Shown here piece after piece: positions 19,516-27,413 of a DNA stretch of 64,000 bases; positions within the stretch are counted from its first letter, which is position 1, and the number at the start of each line of letters is the position of its first letter. The DNA is from Saccharopolyspora aridisoli (GTDB lineage: Bacteria > Actinomycetota > Actinomycetes > Mycobacteriales > Pseudonocardiaceae): assembly GCF_004348445.1 (NCBI RefSeq), contig NZ_SMKV01000008.1:1-64000 (forward strand). The letters run 5' to 3'. The position numbers were made by a program, and so were the translations under genes. Below the pieces are notes generated by a model. That model was given only the letters and a program-made list of their open reading frames with translations. It had not been told where the DNA came from and searched no databases.

Positions 19516-19827
19516 TCATGAGTCGTGGATCACAAAATCCCACCACGGCCCGATTTGACCGTTCCTGGGCCTGGCGGGGCCCCTCGGTCTCCTTGGTGCG
19601 GCACGCAGGGCGCCTCGGATGATGGTGGCGATTCGGCAGGTCAGGGGACTAGTATCGGCCTCGGGCGCGGAGCGCTGGGGCGGTCCGCGACGGTGCCGCG
19701 CGGCTGAAGGGGCCCCCGGTTCAGGTGGCTGGAAGCGTGTGTCGTAAGCTTTCATCACTGCCAACGGGGCGCCCCGAAAGGGAAAGCCGGTTGGAGGCGA
19801 AGGCCGGACCGGTTTCGGATCGGTCAA

Positions 19828-19900
19828 GCCCCCATCGTCTAGCGGCCTAGGACGCCGCCCTTTCAAGGCGGTAGCGCGGGTTCGAATCCCGTTGGGGGTA
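19828..19900 (+). tRNA. tRNA-Glu (anticodon TTC)
   Basis: A 73-base cloverleaf. The acceptor stem GCCCCCA pairs with TGGGGGT. The anticodon arm is CCGCC-CTTTCAA-GGCGG with anticodon TTC, and the T-arm GCGGGTTCGAATCCCGT is standard. CCA is not encoded. First of a three-tRNA cluster. Confidence 0.95.
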
Positions 19901-19923
19901 CGAACAACTGAAGATTGAAGCAT

Positions 19924-20000
19924 GGCCCAGTGGCGCAGTTGGTTAGCGCGCCGCCCTGTCACGGCGGAGGTCGCGGGTTCGAGTCCCGTCTGGGTCGCCA
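19924..20000 (+). tRNA. tRNA-Asp (anticodon GTC)
   Basis: A 77-base gene including an encoded CCA. The acceptor GGCCCAG pairs with CTGGGTC, the anticodon loop CTGTCAC gives anticodon GTC, and the T-arm CGGGTTCGAGTCCCG is canonical. Second in the cluster. Confidence 0.95.
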
Positions 20001-20029
20001 AGGCGAACGGCAGCACGCCGGACGCTATC

Positions 20030-20103
20030 GGCCAGGTAGCTCAGTTGGTACGAGCGTCCGCCTGAAAAGCGGAAGGTCGGCGGTTCGACCCCGCCCCTGG
20101 CCA
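20030..20103 (+). tRNA. tRNA-Phe (anticodon GAA), AICE attachment site
   Basis: A 74-base cloverleaf. The acceptor GGCCAGG pairs with CCTGGCC, the anticodon loop CTGAAAA gives GAA, and the T-arm is CGGCGGTTCGACCCCGCC. Its 3' half from 20062 is part of a 49-bp direct repeat found again at 36456-36504, so the 3' half is probably supplied by the inserted element, leaving the tRNA functional. Confidence 0.95.
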
Positions 20104-20110
20104 CCGCTCA
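20062..20110 (+). repeat. attL core of element 1 (49-bp direct repeat)
   Basis: Identical, base for base, to 36456-36504. It covers the anticodon loop to just past the 3' end of tRNA-Phe, the usual attB segment for actinomycete tyrosine integrases. After one mismatch the match continues for 11 more bases. Confidence 0.9.
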
Positions 20111-20123
20111 TAGCTGCGAGAAC

Positions 20124-20149
20124 AGCCCCCGTCGATCTCGACGGGGGCT
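20124..20149. terminator. tRNA-Phe terminator
   Basis: A 12-bp inverted repeat, AGCCCCCGTCGA with TCGACGGGGGCT and a two-base TC between arms, just after tRNA-Phe. A closely similar hairpin follows the third att-like site at 42 kb. Confidence 0.75.
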
Positions 20150-20154
20150 TCTTC

Positions 20155-20172
20155 GTCTCATTTTTCGTCTCA
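20155..20172 (+). repeat. Paired GTCTCA repeats, possible integrase arm sites
   Basis: GTCTCA occurs at 20155-20160 and 20167-20172, exactly 12 bp apart, about 45 bp beyond the att core. The same pair, at the same spacing, is found at 36332, 36549 and 42067 beside the other att sites. Confidence 0.5.
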
Positions 20173-20501
20173 GTTCCTTCGTGTGGGGCGGGGCAACGGG
20201 CGTGGCGCCGAGGTGCCGCTAGCCCTGTGGCTGTCACCCACGAAGTGGAGCTGCTGAGTATGAGCTCATCGCATTGGCGCAAAGAACGACACGCCGATCG
20301 GGACGCTTGTGGCGCGGCCACATTTTCAAGAAAACAGCAGGTCAGGTGGCATATTTGGCGGCCAATTTTCTGTCAATGCTGTGTACTATGAGCGGAACAG
20401 CTCGATCTGGCTTTCATCATGATGATGGCCAGGTGACGTGGCCAACGCCCGGCACGCAGAGGCCGGGCGCGGAGCTGCCACTCCGGCCCGGCCAACTGCT
20501 G

Positions 20502-20645
20502 TTAGCTGTGGAAGTCGCTCATAAAGATCCACAGCAGTATGCGAACCAGCACGGCAAGAAGCGTCTGGGTGCTAAAGCCCAGGCGCTTCTTGTTGGTACG
20601 GGGTTCGTTTCCCCGGCGCCGTCGCTGCTTCTTCCTGTGAGCCAC
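20502..20645 (-). CDS. Small basic single-pass membrane protein
   Basis: A 47-aa ORF. The first 22 residues are extremely basic (HRKKQRRRRGNEPRTNKKR), followed by one hydrophobic helix TLLAVLVRILLWIF. GTG 20645 is preceded by GAGAGGAG with good spacing, which supports translation. It lies left of the integrase with the same orientation, and a GC-rich hairpin (about 20461-20493) follows it. No family is recognised; it could be a transfer-associated peptide. Nothing else convincing is seen between 20173 and 20501 or between 20646 and 20825. Confidence 0.55.
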   Translation of the reverse strand: MAHRKKQRRRRGNEPRTNKKRLGFSTQTLLAVLVRILLWIFMSDFHS

Positions 20646-20825
20646 ATTGGCTCCTCTCGGTAGGCGGCTTACTGAGTACCCACCGAGGCCGTTCGACCCC
20701 GGCAGGTAGCTACGCCGCCGGGATCAAGCAGTCCCCCAAGGTTAGAAGCAACTCGCGATGCGAATGTCGATTCGACCCGGCGAGTCGCAACCTCAAGATC
20801 GCTCGCTTCCTCGGTTGCAGATCAG

Positions 20826-20861
20826 TGAGGGGACCCCCGTCTCTTGGCGAGGGTCCCCTCA
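20826..20861. terminator. Terminator after integrase
   Basis: A perfect 11-bp stem (20826-20836 with 20851-20861) and a 14-base loop, immediately past the integrase stop codon. There is no long U tract, as is common in this phylum. Confidence 0.65.
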
Positions 20862-20863
20862 GC

Positions 20864-22177
20864 TCAGTTCATGCCCCAGAAGTACGTGTTGAGGCGGACG
20901 GCAACGTCGCGCCTGAGCGCGTCCGTGACGTGCATATAGCGCTGCTTCATTGAGATAGTCGACCAGCCCATGAGGTCCATGACCGTTCGGTCGGGAACGC
21001 CCAGGATGAGAAGCACCGTTGCGGCAGTGTGCCGAGCATCGTGCAACCTGGCTTCTCGGACATGGGACTCCGCCAACAAAGATTTCCACTCGTCGAGGTC
21101 ACGGCGGGGATCCAGTGGCCGGCCGTTCGGTTGGGCGAACATCCAGCCCTCCTCGTGCCATTCGTTGGCTGCCCTCTCGCGTTCGGTGTTCTGAACATCT
21201 CGGTGCCGCAGGATGAGTTCGAAGAGCTCGTCGGGGAGCGAGATCGTCCTGCGGCCAGCCTTCGACTTGACGTCGACCTCGACCAAGCCTCCCCCTTTGC
21301 GCTGGGGGCACCAGCGGGCGTGATCGGTGCAATCCGCGGAACAGGGTGGTGGGCACGCGCGAGTGTGGCGCTTGCACGCGGGCGGGCACGGCTTCGTCTT
21401 GTGGTACTTCTGCCCGCACTGGTGCGGGTCGTCGCACCCGTGCTGCCATGTCTGCCGTTGGAGAGCCCTCTTGATCCGCAGGGTTTTCCGCCGCTCGTCG
21501 AGGCAGTCCCACTTCAGAGCAAGTGACTCGCCTTGCCGAGTGCCGAGGGCCAACGCGATGACGAAGCGGACGCCGTTTCGGCGGCCCAACGCGACCTTGA
21601 GGATCTGCTGAACCTCTTCGGCATCCAGTGGCTCGATCTCTTCCTCGTCGACACGAGGCGCTTTGGCGATCTCCAGGGGGTTACGCACGATATAGCCGCG
21701 CTTCATCGCCTCGCCGAAAGCCGTGCGGGCAGTCCGGTGCACCTGGTGCGCCGTACCAGGCTTCAACCCGGACTCCATCATCTTCAAGTACAGCTTCTCG
21801 AACAGCTCCGGGTGGTGCTGGATGCGCTCCATCTTGTGGGCACCCAGGCCGGGGATGAGGTGCTTGTAGACCGCCGTTTTGTAACCGCGCATCGTCTTGT
21901 AGCGGCTGGTCAGCGGCGCGATTTCCTCAACCCAGTGGATCAGCCAGCGCTCGACCTTCCAGCTACGGCCCTTCCTGCGCACCGTGCCGGACTCACGCTC
22001 GGCTTCGAGCCGCCCGACCTCGGCAACGACCTCGTCGCGGTCGAGTCGTTGGACGTGCCGTCGGTCCGGTCGGCCGTCGTCGCCGATCCCCACGGTGACC
22101 CGCCCGTGCCAGTAGCCATCGCTACCGAAGTAGATCGAGGAGCGGCCGTTGGGGTTTCGCGTCTTGTTCTCTTCCAC
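20864..22177 (-). CDS. int: Site-specific tyrosine integrase of AICE 1
   Basis: A 437-aa tyrosine recombinase that integrates and, with Xis, excises the element at tRNA-Phe. It has an N-terminal arm-binding region, a SAM-like core-binding domain around residues 70-180, and a catalytic domain with Arg214 (GTRQGE), His379-x-x-Arg382 (HDARH) and the nucleophile Tyr414 (RYMHVTD). A Cys/His-rich insertion at about 245-300 (for example CPPACKRH and CPPPCSADC) is typical of long actinomycete AICE integrases. GTG 22177 has a GAGGAGG site. It lies downstream of xis, 10 bases apart. Confidence 0.93.
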   Translation of the reverse strand: MEENKTRNPNGRSSIYFGSDGYWHGRVTVGIGDDGRPDRRHVQRLDRDEVVAEVGRLEAERESGTVRRKGRSWKVERWLIHWVEEIAPLTSRYKTMRGYKTAVYKHLIPGLGAHKMERIQHHPELFEKLYLKMMESGLKPGTAHQVHRTARTAFGEAMKRGYIVRNPLEIAKAPRVDEEEIEPLDAEEVQQILKVALGRRNGVRFVIALALGTRQGESLALKWDCLDERRKTLRIKRALQRQTWQHGCDDPHQCGQKYHKTKPCPPACKRHTRACPPPCSADCTDHARWCPQRKGGGLVEVDVKSKAGRRTISLPDELFELILRHRDVQNTERERAANEWHEEGWMFAQPNGRPLDPRRDLDEWKSLLAESHVREARLHDARHTAATVLLILGVPDRTVMDLMGWSTISMKQRYMHVTDALRRDVAVRLNTYFWGMN

Positions 22178-22187
22178 CTTGGCCTCC

Positions 22188-22481
22188 TCAGGCGTTCCGC
22201 TGGCTGATGAGTCGGTTGGCGTAGTCCTCGATCGCGGCCTTGGGCACGCGGCGGAGTCGGCCGATCTGGACGGATTCGAGCTCGCCGGCCTTGACCAGTG
22301 CGTAGGTCTTGGTCCGGCCGATGCCGAGCTGTTCGGCTGCTTCCTCGACGGTCAGCAGCACGCGGTCTGGCATCTTGCGGGCGGGTGGTGCCGGTGCGGC
22401 TGGTTCGGGGATCTCCTGCTCGGCGAGCATCGCTGCGAGTGAGGCGAGGGTGGCGGCGAGTTGTGCGGTGTTCGCTGTCAT
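22188..22481 (-). CDS. xis: Excisionase / helix-turn-helix protein (Xis)
   Basis: A 97-aa protein with a MerR/excisionase-like winged helix: LLTVEEAAEQLGIGRTKTYA, then VKAGELESVQIGRLRRVP. Such proteins bend att DNA and bias integrase to excision. ATG 22481 has GGGGGA upstream and overlaps the rep stop as ATGA, so translation is coupled. It differs by one residue from the copy at 37236-37529. Confidence 0.88.
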   Translation of the reverse strand: MTANTAQLAATLASLAAMLAEQEIPEPAAPAPPARKMPDRVLLTVEEAAEQLGIGRTKTYALVKAGELESVQIGRLRRVPKAAIEDYANRLISQRNA

Positions 22482-23773
22482 GCGATCCCCCTGGTGTTGA
22501 TGGTGCGTGGGGTAGCCGTCCCAGCCGTCCCATCCGTCCCAATGCAGGTCAGGCTGGGACGGCTTGGGTCGCTGGGACGGCATTTGCCGTCCCACGGGAC
22601 TGGGCCGGTGATCTGGGTGGGACGGCTTGAGCCGTCCCAGTCGGCGTTGCCGTCCCGCGCTGACCTGGGATGGGACGCTTGGGACGGCTGGGACGGCTCC
22701 TCCGGGGTCGCCTCCGGCGGGCAGTAGCGGGCCCAGGCGTCGGCGAAATCGGCGCGGCGGTAGCCCTTGGCCTGAGATCCGTCGGGGAAGCGCACGTTCG
22801 CCGACCGGATCTCGAACTCGGCGAGCAGCTTAGAAAGCTTTGCCGGGCTCAACCCGCCAGGTCCGTAGTCGCGCCACGGGGCTTCGAGGTCGGAGTTGAG
22901 CTGCCGGAGCAGGTCAGCGGTGGAGATGACCTGTGCGTCGTTGAACGCGGTTCGGCAGTCGACGAGCAGCCGAGTGCGGATGGTGCCTTGGTCGTTGTCG
23001 GTCGCTTCGGCCAGGAGGTCAACTGCGGCTTGGCGTGCGCGGTCCGGCCAGCTGCCGCCGGCGTGGTCTGCCACTGCGATCAGCGGCTCCCACGTGTCCG
23101 CCGCTCGGTCTTCGAGCGGCATCTCCGGTTCGGCGCGTTCGAGAAGGTTGAGGTCGCCTCGAAGCCAGGCGGTCATCTGGTCGCCCAAGTGCGTTAGGGC
23201 CGGGCGGTCGCGGCGGTGGCGGTAGGGCGAGACGGACTCGCCCGGAGCGCGTCGCCGCATCCGGACGACTACCGCGCGGTCCTCGATGGTGTCGGGCATG
23301 GCGCCGATGCCGGCCAACGCGGCCATAGCGAACGTGGGAATGGCTTCGACCTTGCGGGTGTTGGCGTCGTACCGGATGGCTGGGCGGTTGCGCTGGTGAC
23401 CGGCGTTGAGCAGACCTCGCAGGTCTTCGTTGCTCGCGGCCTCGGCGCCGAAAATCGTGTCGGCTTCGTCAACCAGCATCGTGGGCGGGTCGTCCGTGAT
23501 GGACCGGTAGATCGCCGACGGCGAGGCGTTGACGGTGATCAGCGGCTCGTAGCAGACGGCCTCGACCACGTCGAGCAACCGGGATTTCCCACAGCGCTTC
23601 TCCGGTGCACGGATCACCAGTCGCGGGGCGTGCGCCCATGCGGGCTGGGCGTGGGTCGCGGCGATCCACAGCACCACCGCATCCACAGCTTGCGGGCTGG
23701 GCAGGATCACGTAGCGGGTCAACGCCTGGTGGAGCTGGTCCAGGAGCTCAGCGCCTGTGGTGGGTGCCGTCAT
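22478..23773 (-). CDS. DUF3631-type Rep-like ATPase of AICE 1
   Basis: A 431-aa protein. Its middle resembles the DUF3631 P-loop-like domain found in AICE replication proteins: RAPEKRCGKSRLLDVVEAV as nucleotide-binding segment and MLVDEADTIFG as Walker B. It probably acts with the upstream Prim-Pol as the replication initiator/helicase of the excised circle. The last about 70 residues are Ser/Pro/Gly/Trp-rich because the DNA there is an iteron-like repeat array. ATG 23773 has AAAGGAG at good spacing; ATG 23806, overlapping the Prim-Pol stop as ATGA, is an alternative. Confidence 0.78.
   Translation of the reverse strand: MTAPTTGAELLDQLHQALTRYVILPSPQAVDAVVLWIAATHAQPAWAHAPRLVIRAPEKRCGKSRLLDVVEAVCYEPLITVNASPSAIYRSITDDPPTMLVDEADTIFGAEAASNEDLRGLLNAGHQRNRPAIRYDANTRKVEAIPTFAMAALAGIGAMPDTIEDRAVVVRMRRRAPGESVSPYRHRRDRPALTHLGDQMTAWLRGDLNLLERAEPEMPLEDRAADTWEPLIAVADHAGGSWPDRARQAAVDLLAEATDNDQGTIRTRLLVDCRTAFNDAQVISTADLLRQLNSDLEAPWRDYGPGGLSPAKLSKLLAEFEIRSANVRFPDGSQAKGYRRADFADAWARYCPPEATPEEPSQPSQASHPRSARDGNADWDGSSRPTQITGPVPWDGKCRPSDPSRPSLTCIGTDGTAGTATPRTINTRGIA
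22516..22696. repeat. Iteron-like array of TGGGACGG/CCGTCCCA
   Basis: About ten copies of the octamer TGGGACGG, in both orientations, within 181 bp (for example 22516, 22525, 22534, 22555, 22573, 22587, 22618, 22632, 22680, 22689), plus near matches. It lies inside the 3' end of rep and just upstream of xis. A replication origin or control region is a reasonable guess. A related array is at 37564-37735. Confidence 0.65.
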
Positions 23774-23802
23774 CGAGCTGTCTCCTTTCGTGTCGGTGGG
23801 GT

Positions 23803-24801
23803 TCATGCGGCGCCGCGTCCGAGCAGGGATTCCGGGCCGTCGTGGGTTCCGCGCTCCCAACCACGGATGGCGTTGCGGCGGGCGGCAGCGGGTTCGAGGG
23901 GCTTGCCGGTGCGTTCCCGCCGGCGGAGTGCGGCAGTGGTGAGGGCGTCGATCGCCTCGGTGGCTGACCATGGGGCGGTGTCGTGGGTGGCGAGGTTGGC
24001 CAGGCGGCGAGCGGCGGCGTAGACCAGGCGCCAGCGCTCCCCCGGCTCGGTTTCGACCTTGGTCAGCTGGCCTTCCCAGACGCGCTGCCAGTAGCCCGGT
24101 GCGTGGCTGCCCGGCTGACCCTCCCCGGGGTTGGGAGCCACCGGCATCGGCGCGGCCGACGGCGTGACCCGGTGTCGCAGCCAAGCAGGCAGTTCGGCGA
24201 TCTCGGTCGTCGACGAGATGCGGCTGTAGGTGCCGGCGATCTCCTCCGGCGGGTTGGAGATCGCGCAGCCCGGAGCGACGACGTAGCCGCCCTGGGCGCG
24301 GACGTCGATCTGATGTCCCACTCGGCCGGTGGCGTCGCTTGGAACCTTCAGCCCACCGGCCTTGAAGTACAGGTGCCGGCCGCCGGAGGGAGTGGCGACA
24401 GTGAGCGTGGCCGGCCAGGTCGCTCCGGCGGCAATGGCCAGGGCGTCGAGGGCTTCCAACCCGTCGCCGACCGGGCTGGGCACGTCGTGCGCGGCCGGCG
24501 CTGGTGGCTTGGGTTTGCGGTCGAGGTCGAGCACGACCAGTCCGGACGGGCCGGCGGCGATGCCGACGCCGGCGTTCGGGGTGCGGGCCCACCACTGCCG
24601 GATCAGCGCGGGGTTGGTTGTGGCCGCAAGCAGCCCGTGGCAAGGGCGTTCGGCCGTCAGGCACTCGCAGGCGGCCGGTGCGGCGTGGCTGGCCTTGCAG
24701 TGCGGGCAGTTGCCGAAAGGGCGCTTGCTGCCCGGCCGGAGCGGAAAGACGTGCAGGGCTTGGGCGGCGAGCCAGGTGGCGATGTCGAATGTGGTGCTCA
24801 T
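23803..24801 (-). CDS. Bifunctional DNA primase/polymerase (Prim-Pol)
   Basis: A 332-aa archaeo-eukaryotic-type primase of the Prim-Pol family. It shows an N-terminal HVFPLRPGSKRP, catalytic acidic motif LVVLDLDRKP, SGGRHLYFKAGG and a GHQIDVRAQGGYVVAPGC segment, all family hallmarks, with a C-terminal helical extension. It would prime and extend DNA for element replication. A Cys/His cluster (NCPHCKASH, CECLTAERPCH) near the N-terminus may bind zinc. It is followed directly by the Rep-like ATPase gene. Confidence 0.88.
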   Translation of the reverse strand: MSTTFDIATWLAAQALHVFPLRPGSKRPFGNCPHCKASHAAPAACECLTAERPCHGLLAATTNPALIRQWWARTPNAGVGIAAGPSGLVVLDLDRKPKPPAPAAHDVPSPVGDGLEALDALAIAAGATWPATLTVATPSGGRHLYFKAGGLKVPSDATGRVGHQIDVRAQGGYVVAPGCAISNPPEEIAGTYSRISSTTEIAELPAWLRHRVTPSAAPMPVAPNPGEGQPGSHAPGYWQRVWEGQLTKVETEPGERWRLVYAAARRLANLATHDTAPWSATEAIDALTTAALRRRERTGKPLEPAAARRNAIRGWERGTHDGPESLLGRGAA

Positions 24802-24824
24802 GCGGGATCGGGTCCTTCCTGACG

Positions 24825-25079
24825 TCAGTGGCGGCGGTGGGCGCGGTGAACGCGGAGCAGGGCGTTGTAGGCCTTGCGCCCGACGCGCGGCCGGAGTCCG
24901 GTGGCGTTGCAGGCGGGGCAGAGTCGGATGGCTCGCAGGAACGGGGAACGCAATTTCCCGGCTCCTCGGCAGGTGCGGCACGCCTTGAACGGCCAGAGCC
25001 AGCAGGTCGCGGCGTAACCGAGCGTGAACACCGCGAGTGCGACGAACAGGGTGACGCTCGTGGGGTCGGTGGGGGTCAC
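24825..25079 (-). CDS. Small membrane protein with DnaJ-type zinc motifs
   Basis: An 84-aa protein. One hydrophobic helix (LFVALAVFTLGYAATCWLW) is followed by CRTCRGAGK and CPACNATG, a pair of CxxCxGxG-like zinc-binding motifs. GTG 25079 has GGAGG seven bases upstream. It sits between traB and primpol in the same direction. Function unknown, probably element-specific. Confidence 0.65.
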   Translation of the reverse strand: MTPTDPTSVTLFVALAVFTLGYAATCWLWPFKACRTCRGAGKLRSPFLRAIRLCPACNATGLRPRVGRKAYNALLRVHRAHRRH

Positions 25080-25170
25080 AGATGGCCTCCGGGGCGTTTT
25101 TTGGGCGCATTCGGCCCGGCGCCTCTAGGGACTAGGGCACTGGTGACAAGCGGGATGGGGTTCTAGCGGG

Positions 25171-25210
25171 GTCTCTAGACCTAGAGGCGGTGTCGTCTAG
25201 GTCTAGAGAC
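25171..25210. repeat. Perfect 15-bp CTAG-rich inverted repeat downstream of traB
   Basis: Arms 25171-25185 and 25196-25210 are exact complements with a 10-base loop. Each arm also contains TCTAGGTCTAGA or its match, so the sequence is palindromic at two scales. Further CTAG copies lie at 25131-25136 and 25161-25166. It may terminate traB transcription or bind a protein. Confidence 0.6.
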
Positions 25211-25220
25211 CCGGCGAGGG

Positions 25221-27413
25221 CTAGCCGGCACTGTCGCGGCGGTTACGTTCCGCGACTTCCTTGGTGATGTCGGCGCGGGTGATGCCGATGCGGCTGGCGC
25301 CCTTGCCGTCGTCGGTGGTGCCCCACACCTGCCCGGTCCGGATGCCGTGCCGCTTCAAAGCCGCGGTGAGGTCGGCCGACTCGGTGTAGGTGCCGTAGAC
25401 CTCCGGCTTGAGCTCGTAGAGCCGGGCGATGACACGCTCGTTCCAAACCTTCTTCTCGGTCCCGCCTACCACAGCGAGGATGTCTTCGAGCAATGTGTCC
25501 TTCTTGGACACTGAGTCGTCGACCTCGGGGGTTTCGCCGATGGCGTGGCCGGTGAGGGTGCCGGCTTGTTCGCGGAGGGTGCGGGCGTAGGCGGCGACCT
25601 TCTCCGACGCCGGACCGTCCAGGCCGGCCACGGTGCGCACGATCTGTGCATCCGAGCCTTCGCCGACCAGGTAGCCGATGCCTTTGTCGGCCCAGGCGAA
25701 CGTCGTCGCGCGGACGCCCTGCTTGTACTTGCTGGTGCCGAGGACCATGTCGTTTTCGGTCTGGCCCTGCACCTTCAGGCAGAAGCGGGTGGAGACGTTC
25801 GCGGAGATGCCGGTGGGCAGGCTTTTGGCGTCGGGGCGCTGGGTGGCCAGCATGATGATGATCCCGAGCGCGGGTCCGCGTTTGACCAGGTCGGTGCAGA
25901 TGGCCTCGAACTCTTCGCCGTGGTCAGGGTGCTCGAACCACACCTGGCACTCATCCACACCGATCACGATCGGGTGCAGACCCAAGCTCTTCTTGCCGGC
26001 TAGCTCCGGGGTGACCTTGTTCTCCGGGGCGAGACCCTGCTTTGCCAGGTCTCGGATCAGTTTGGCGCGGCGTCGGAGCTCGTCACGGAGTTTCCGCAGG
26101 TCACTAATGGCCTTCTCGATTTCCTCGTCTTCGTCGCCGACGCCGTGGGCGTGGGTGACTTTCTCCAAGGGGTCGAGATCGCCGGTGCCCTTGAGATCGT
26201 AGGTATGCAACTCCGCGCGCGGGTCCAGCGCGGCGATGAGCAGGAGCTCACGCAGGGCGAAGGTCTTGCCCATGCGCGGGATCGCCCCGATCGCCACGCT
26301 AGTGAACATCAACCGCAGGTCGACCCACCGTCCACGCTGATCAGTCCCGAAGGGCTGCGGCTGGAACAGGTCCACGCGCACGCCCTTGCGCAGCGTCCAG
26401 GCGGGCTGCTTGGCCTTGCGCATGTCCTGATCCCCCACCCACAAGATGAGGCGGCCGGCGTGTTCGCCGTTGTCGGCCTCGGGCCACACACAGCCCAGCG
26501 GCCGGCGGAGACCAGAGGCGAGCTTTTCGCGGCGGTCCATGATGTCGCCCGGCGTGACACCGTGCGGGAGGTCGACGTCGGCGCGCCATCCCTTGCCGTC
26601 ACGCGAGATGGGCTTGGGGAATCCGACGCCCTCGCCGCCCTTGGCCATGGCCTGGTTGATGCCGGAGATGCCGAGGGCGGACAGGGCGATTTCGACGGCG
26701 TTGCTGGTCAGCTTCGGCACCTTCGTCGCCTCCACCGCTCGCGAAGCGATCGGCTGATCCGCCGGAGCACCCAACCAACCCACCGCGCCCAGGGCACCGG
26801 CCACGATCGCGTACTGCACCAGTTCCGGCAGCATCGCCCGGCCCAGGAAGAACGCCGCCAGGGCAGCTGCGCCCAGGCCAACCGTGGTGTAGACCCGGCC
26901 TCGAACCCGGTTATCACGCTGTCCGGACAGGCGCAGGTACTCGGCGGCATCGGCTCGGTGAGCGGCATCGGAGCGAACGGGCCGGCCTTCGGCGTCGGTC
27001 ACCCACCGCAGGAAACCGCCCAGCAGGCGCAGGGTGCCTTGCGGAACCCGCAGCAGGATGCGGCCCATGTAGACCGGGCAGCGCACCGTGTGGAACGCCA
27101 GCGTGTGGCCGGCGTAGCCCACCGCCCACTTCGCGGTCTCACGGAACTCGTCGACGTCGCTCGCCCACTTCGGCAGCACGGGCTCGCGCTTCTCGTGGCG
27201 GACCAGACCCGAACCCGACTCCGTCGCGGCGGCCTGGTCGACCTGCGGGGCCTGGTCGGCGTCGTCGACCAGCTCGCCGTCGATCACCTGCGGCTCGCCG
27301 GTGGCCTGATCGTCGTTGAGTCGTTCGGAGGGGAAGCGCAGCACCCGCGCCTGTTCCTCGGCCTGGTGCTCGTTGTCGTCGTCGGGCTTGGGGATGTGGG
27401 GCTGTTCGGTCAT
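25221..27413 (-). CDS. FtsK/SpoIIIE-type conjugative DNA translocase (TraB-like)
   Basis: A 730-aa motor that moves double-stranded DNA between mycelial cells in AICE and Streptomyces-type conjugation. The N-terminal 60 residues are acidic. Membrane segments lie near residues 80-240. The Walker A GAIPRMGKTF is near residue 380 and Walker B PIVIGVDECQVW near 485, followed by IIMLATQRPDAKSLPTGI typical of FtsK. The C-terminal winged-helix domain (LYELKPEVYGTYTESADL) would recognise the transfer locus. ATG 27413 has GGGAGG upstream and overlaps the preceding stop as ATGA. Confidence 0.88.
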   Translation of the reverse strand: MTEQPHIPKPDDDNEHQAEEQARVLRFPSERLNDDQATGEPQVIDGELVDDADQAPQVDQAAATESGSGLVRHEKREPVLPKWASDVDEFRETAKWAVGYAGHTLAFHTVRCPVYMGRILLRVPQGTLRLLGGFLRWVTDAEGRPVRSDAAHRADAAEYLRLSGQRDNRVRGRVYTTVGLGAAALAAFFLGRAMLPELVQYAIVAGALGAVGWLGAPADQPIASRAVEATKVPKLTSNAVEIALSALGISGINQAMAKGGEGVGFPKPISRDGKGWRADVDLPHGVTPGDIMDRREKLASGLRRPLGCVWPEADNGEHAGRLILWVGDQDMRKAKQPAWTLRKGVRVDLFQPQPFGTDQRGRWVDLRLMFTSVAIGAIPRMGKTFALRELLLIAALDPRAELHTYDLKGTGDLDPLEKVTHAHGVGDEDEEIEKAISDLRKLRDELRRRAKLIRDLAKQGLAPENKVTPELAGKKSLGLHPIVIGVDECQVWFEHPDHGEEFEAICTDLVKRGPALGIIIMLATQRPDAKSLPTGISANVSTRFCLKVQGQTENDMVLGTSKYKQGVRATTFAWADKGIGYLVGEGSDAQIVRTVAGLDGPASEKVAAYARTLREQAGTLTGHAIGETPEVDDSVSKKDTLLEDILAVVGGTEKKVWNERVIARLYELKPEVYGTYTESADLTAALKRHGIRTGQVWGTTDDGKGASRIGITRADITKEVAERNRRDSAG

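Noticed and set aside
20260-20391. A 43-codon plus-strand ORF starting MSSSHWRKE
   Set aside because: Weak ribosome site, overlaps likely integrase arm region, Cys/Trp composition not protein-like.
22516-22696. Possible CRISPR array
   Set aside because: Units are 8-bp inverted and direct copies with irregular spacing, not long direct repeats with uniform spacers.
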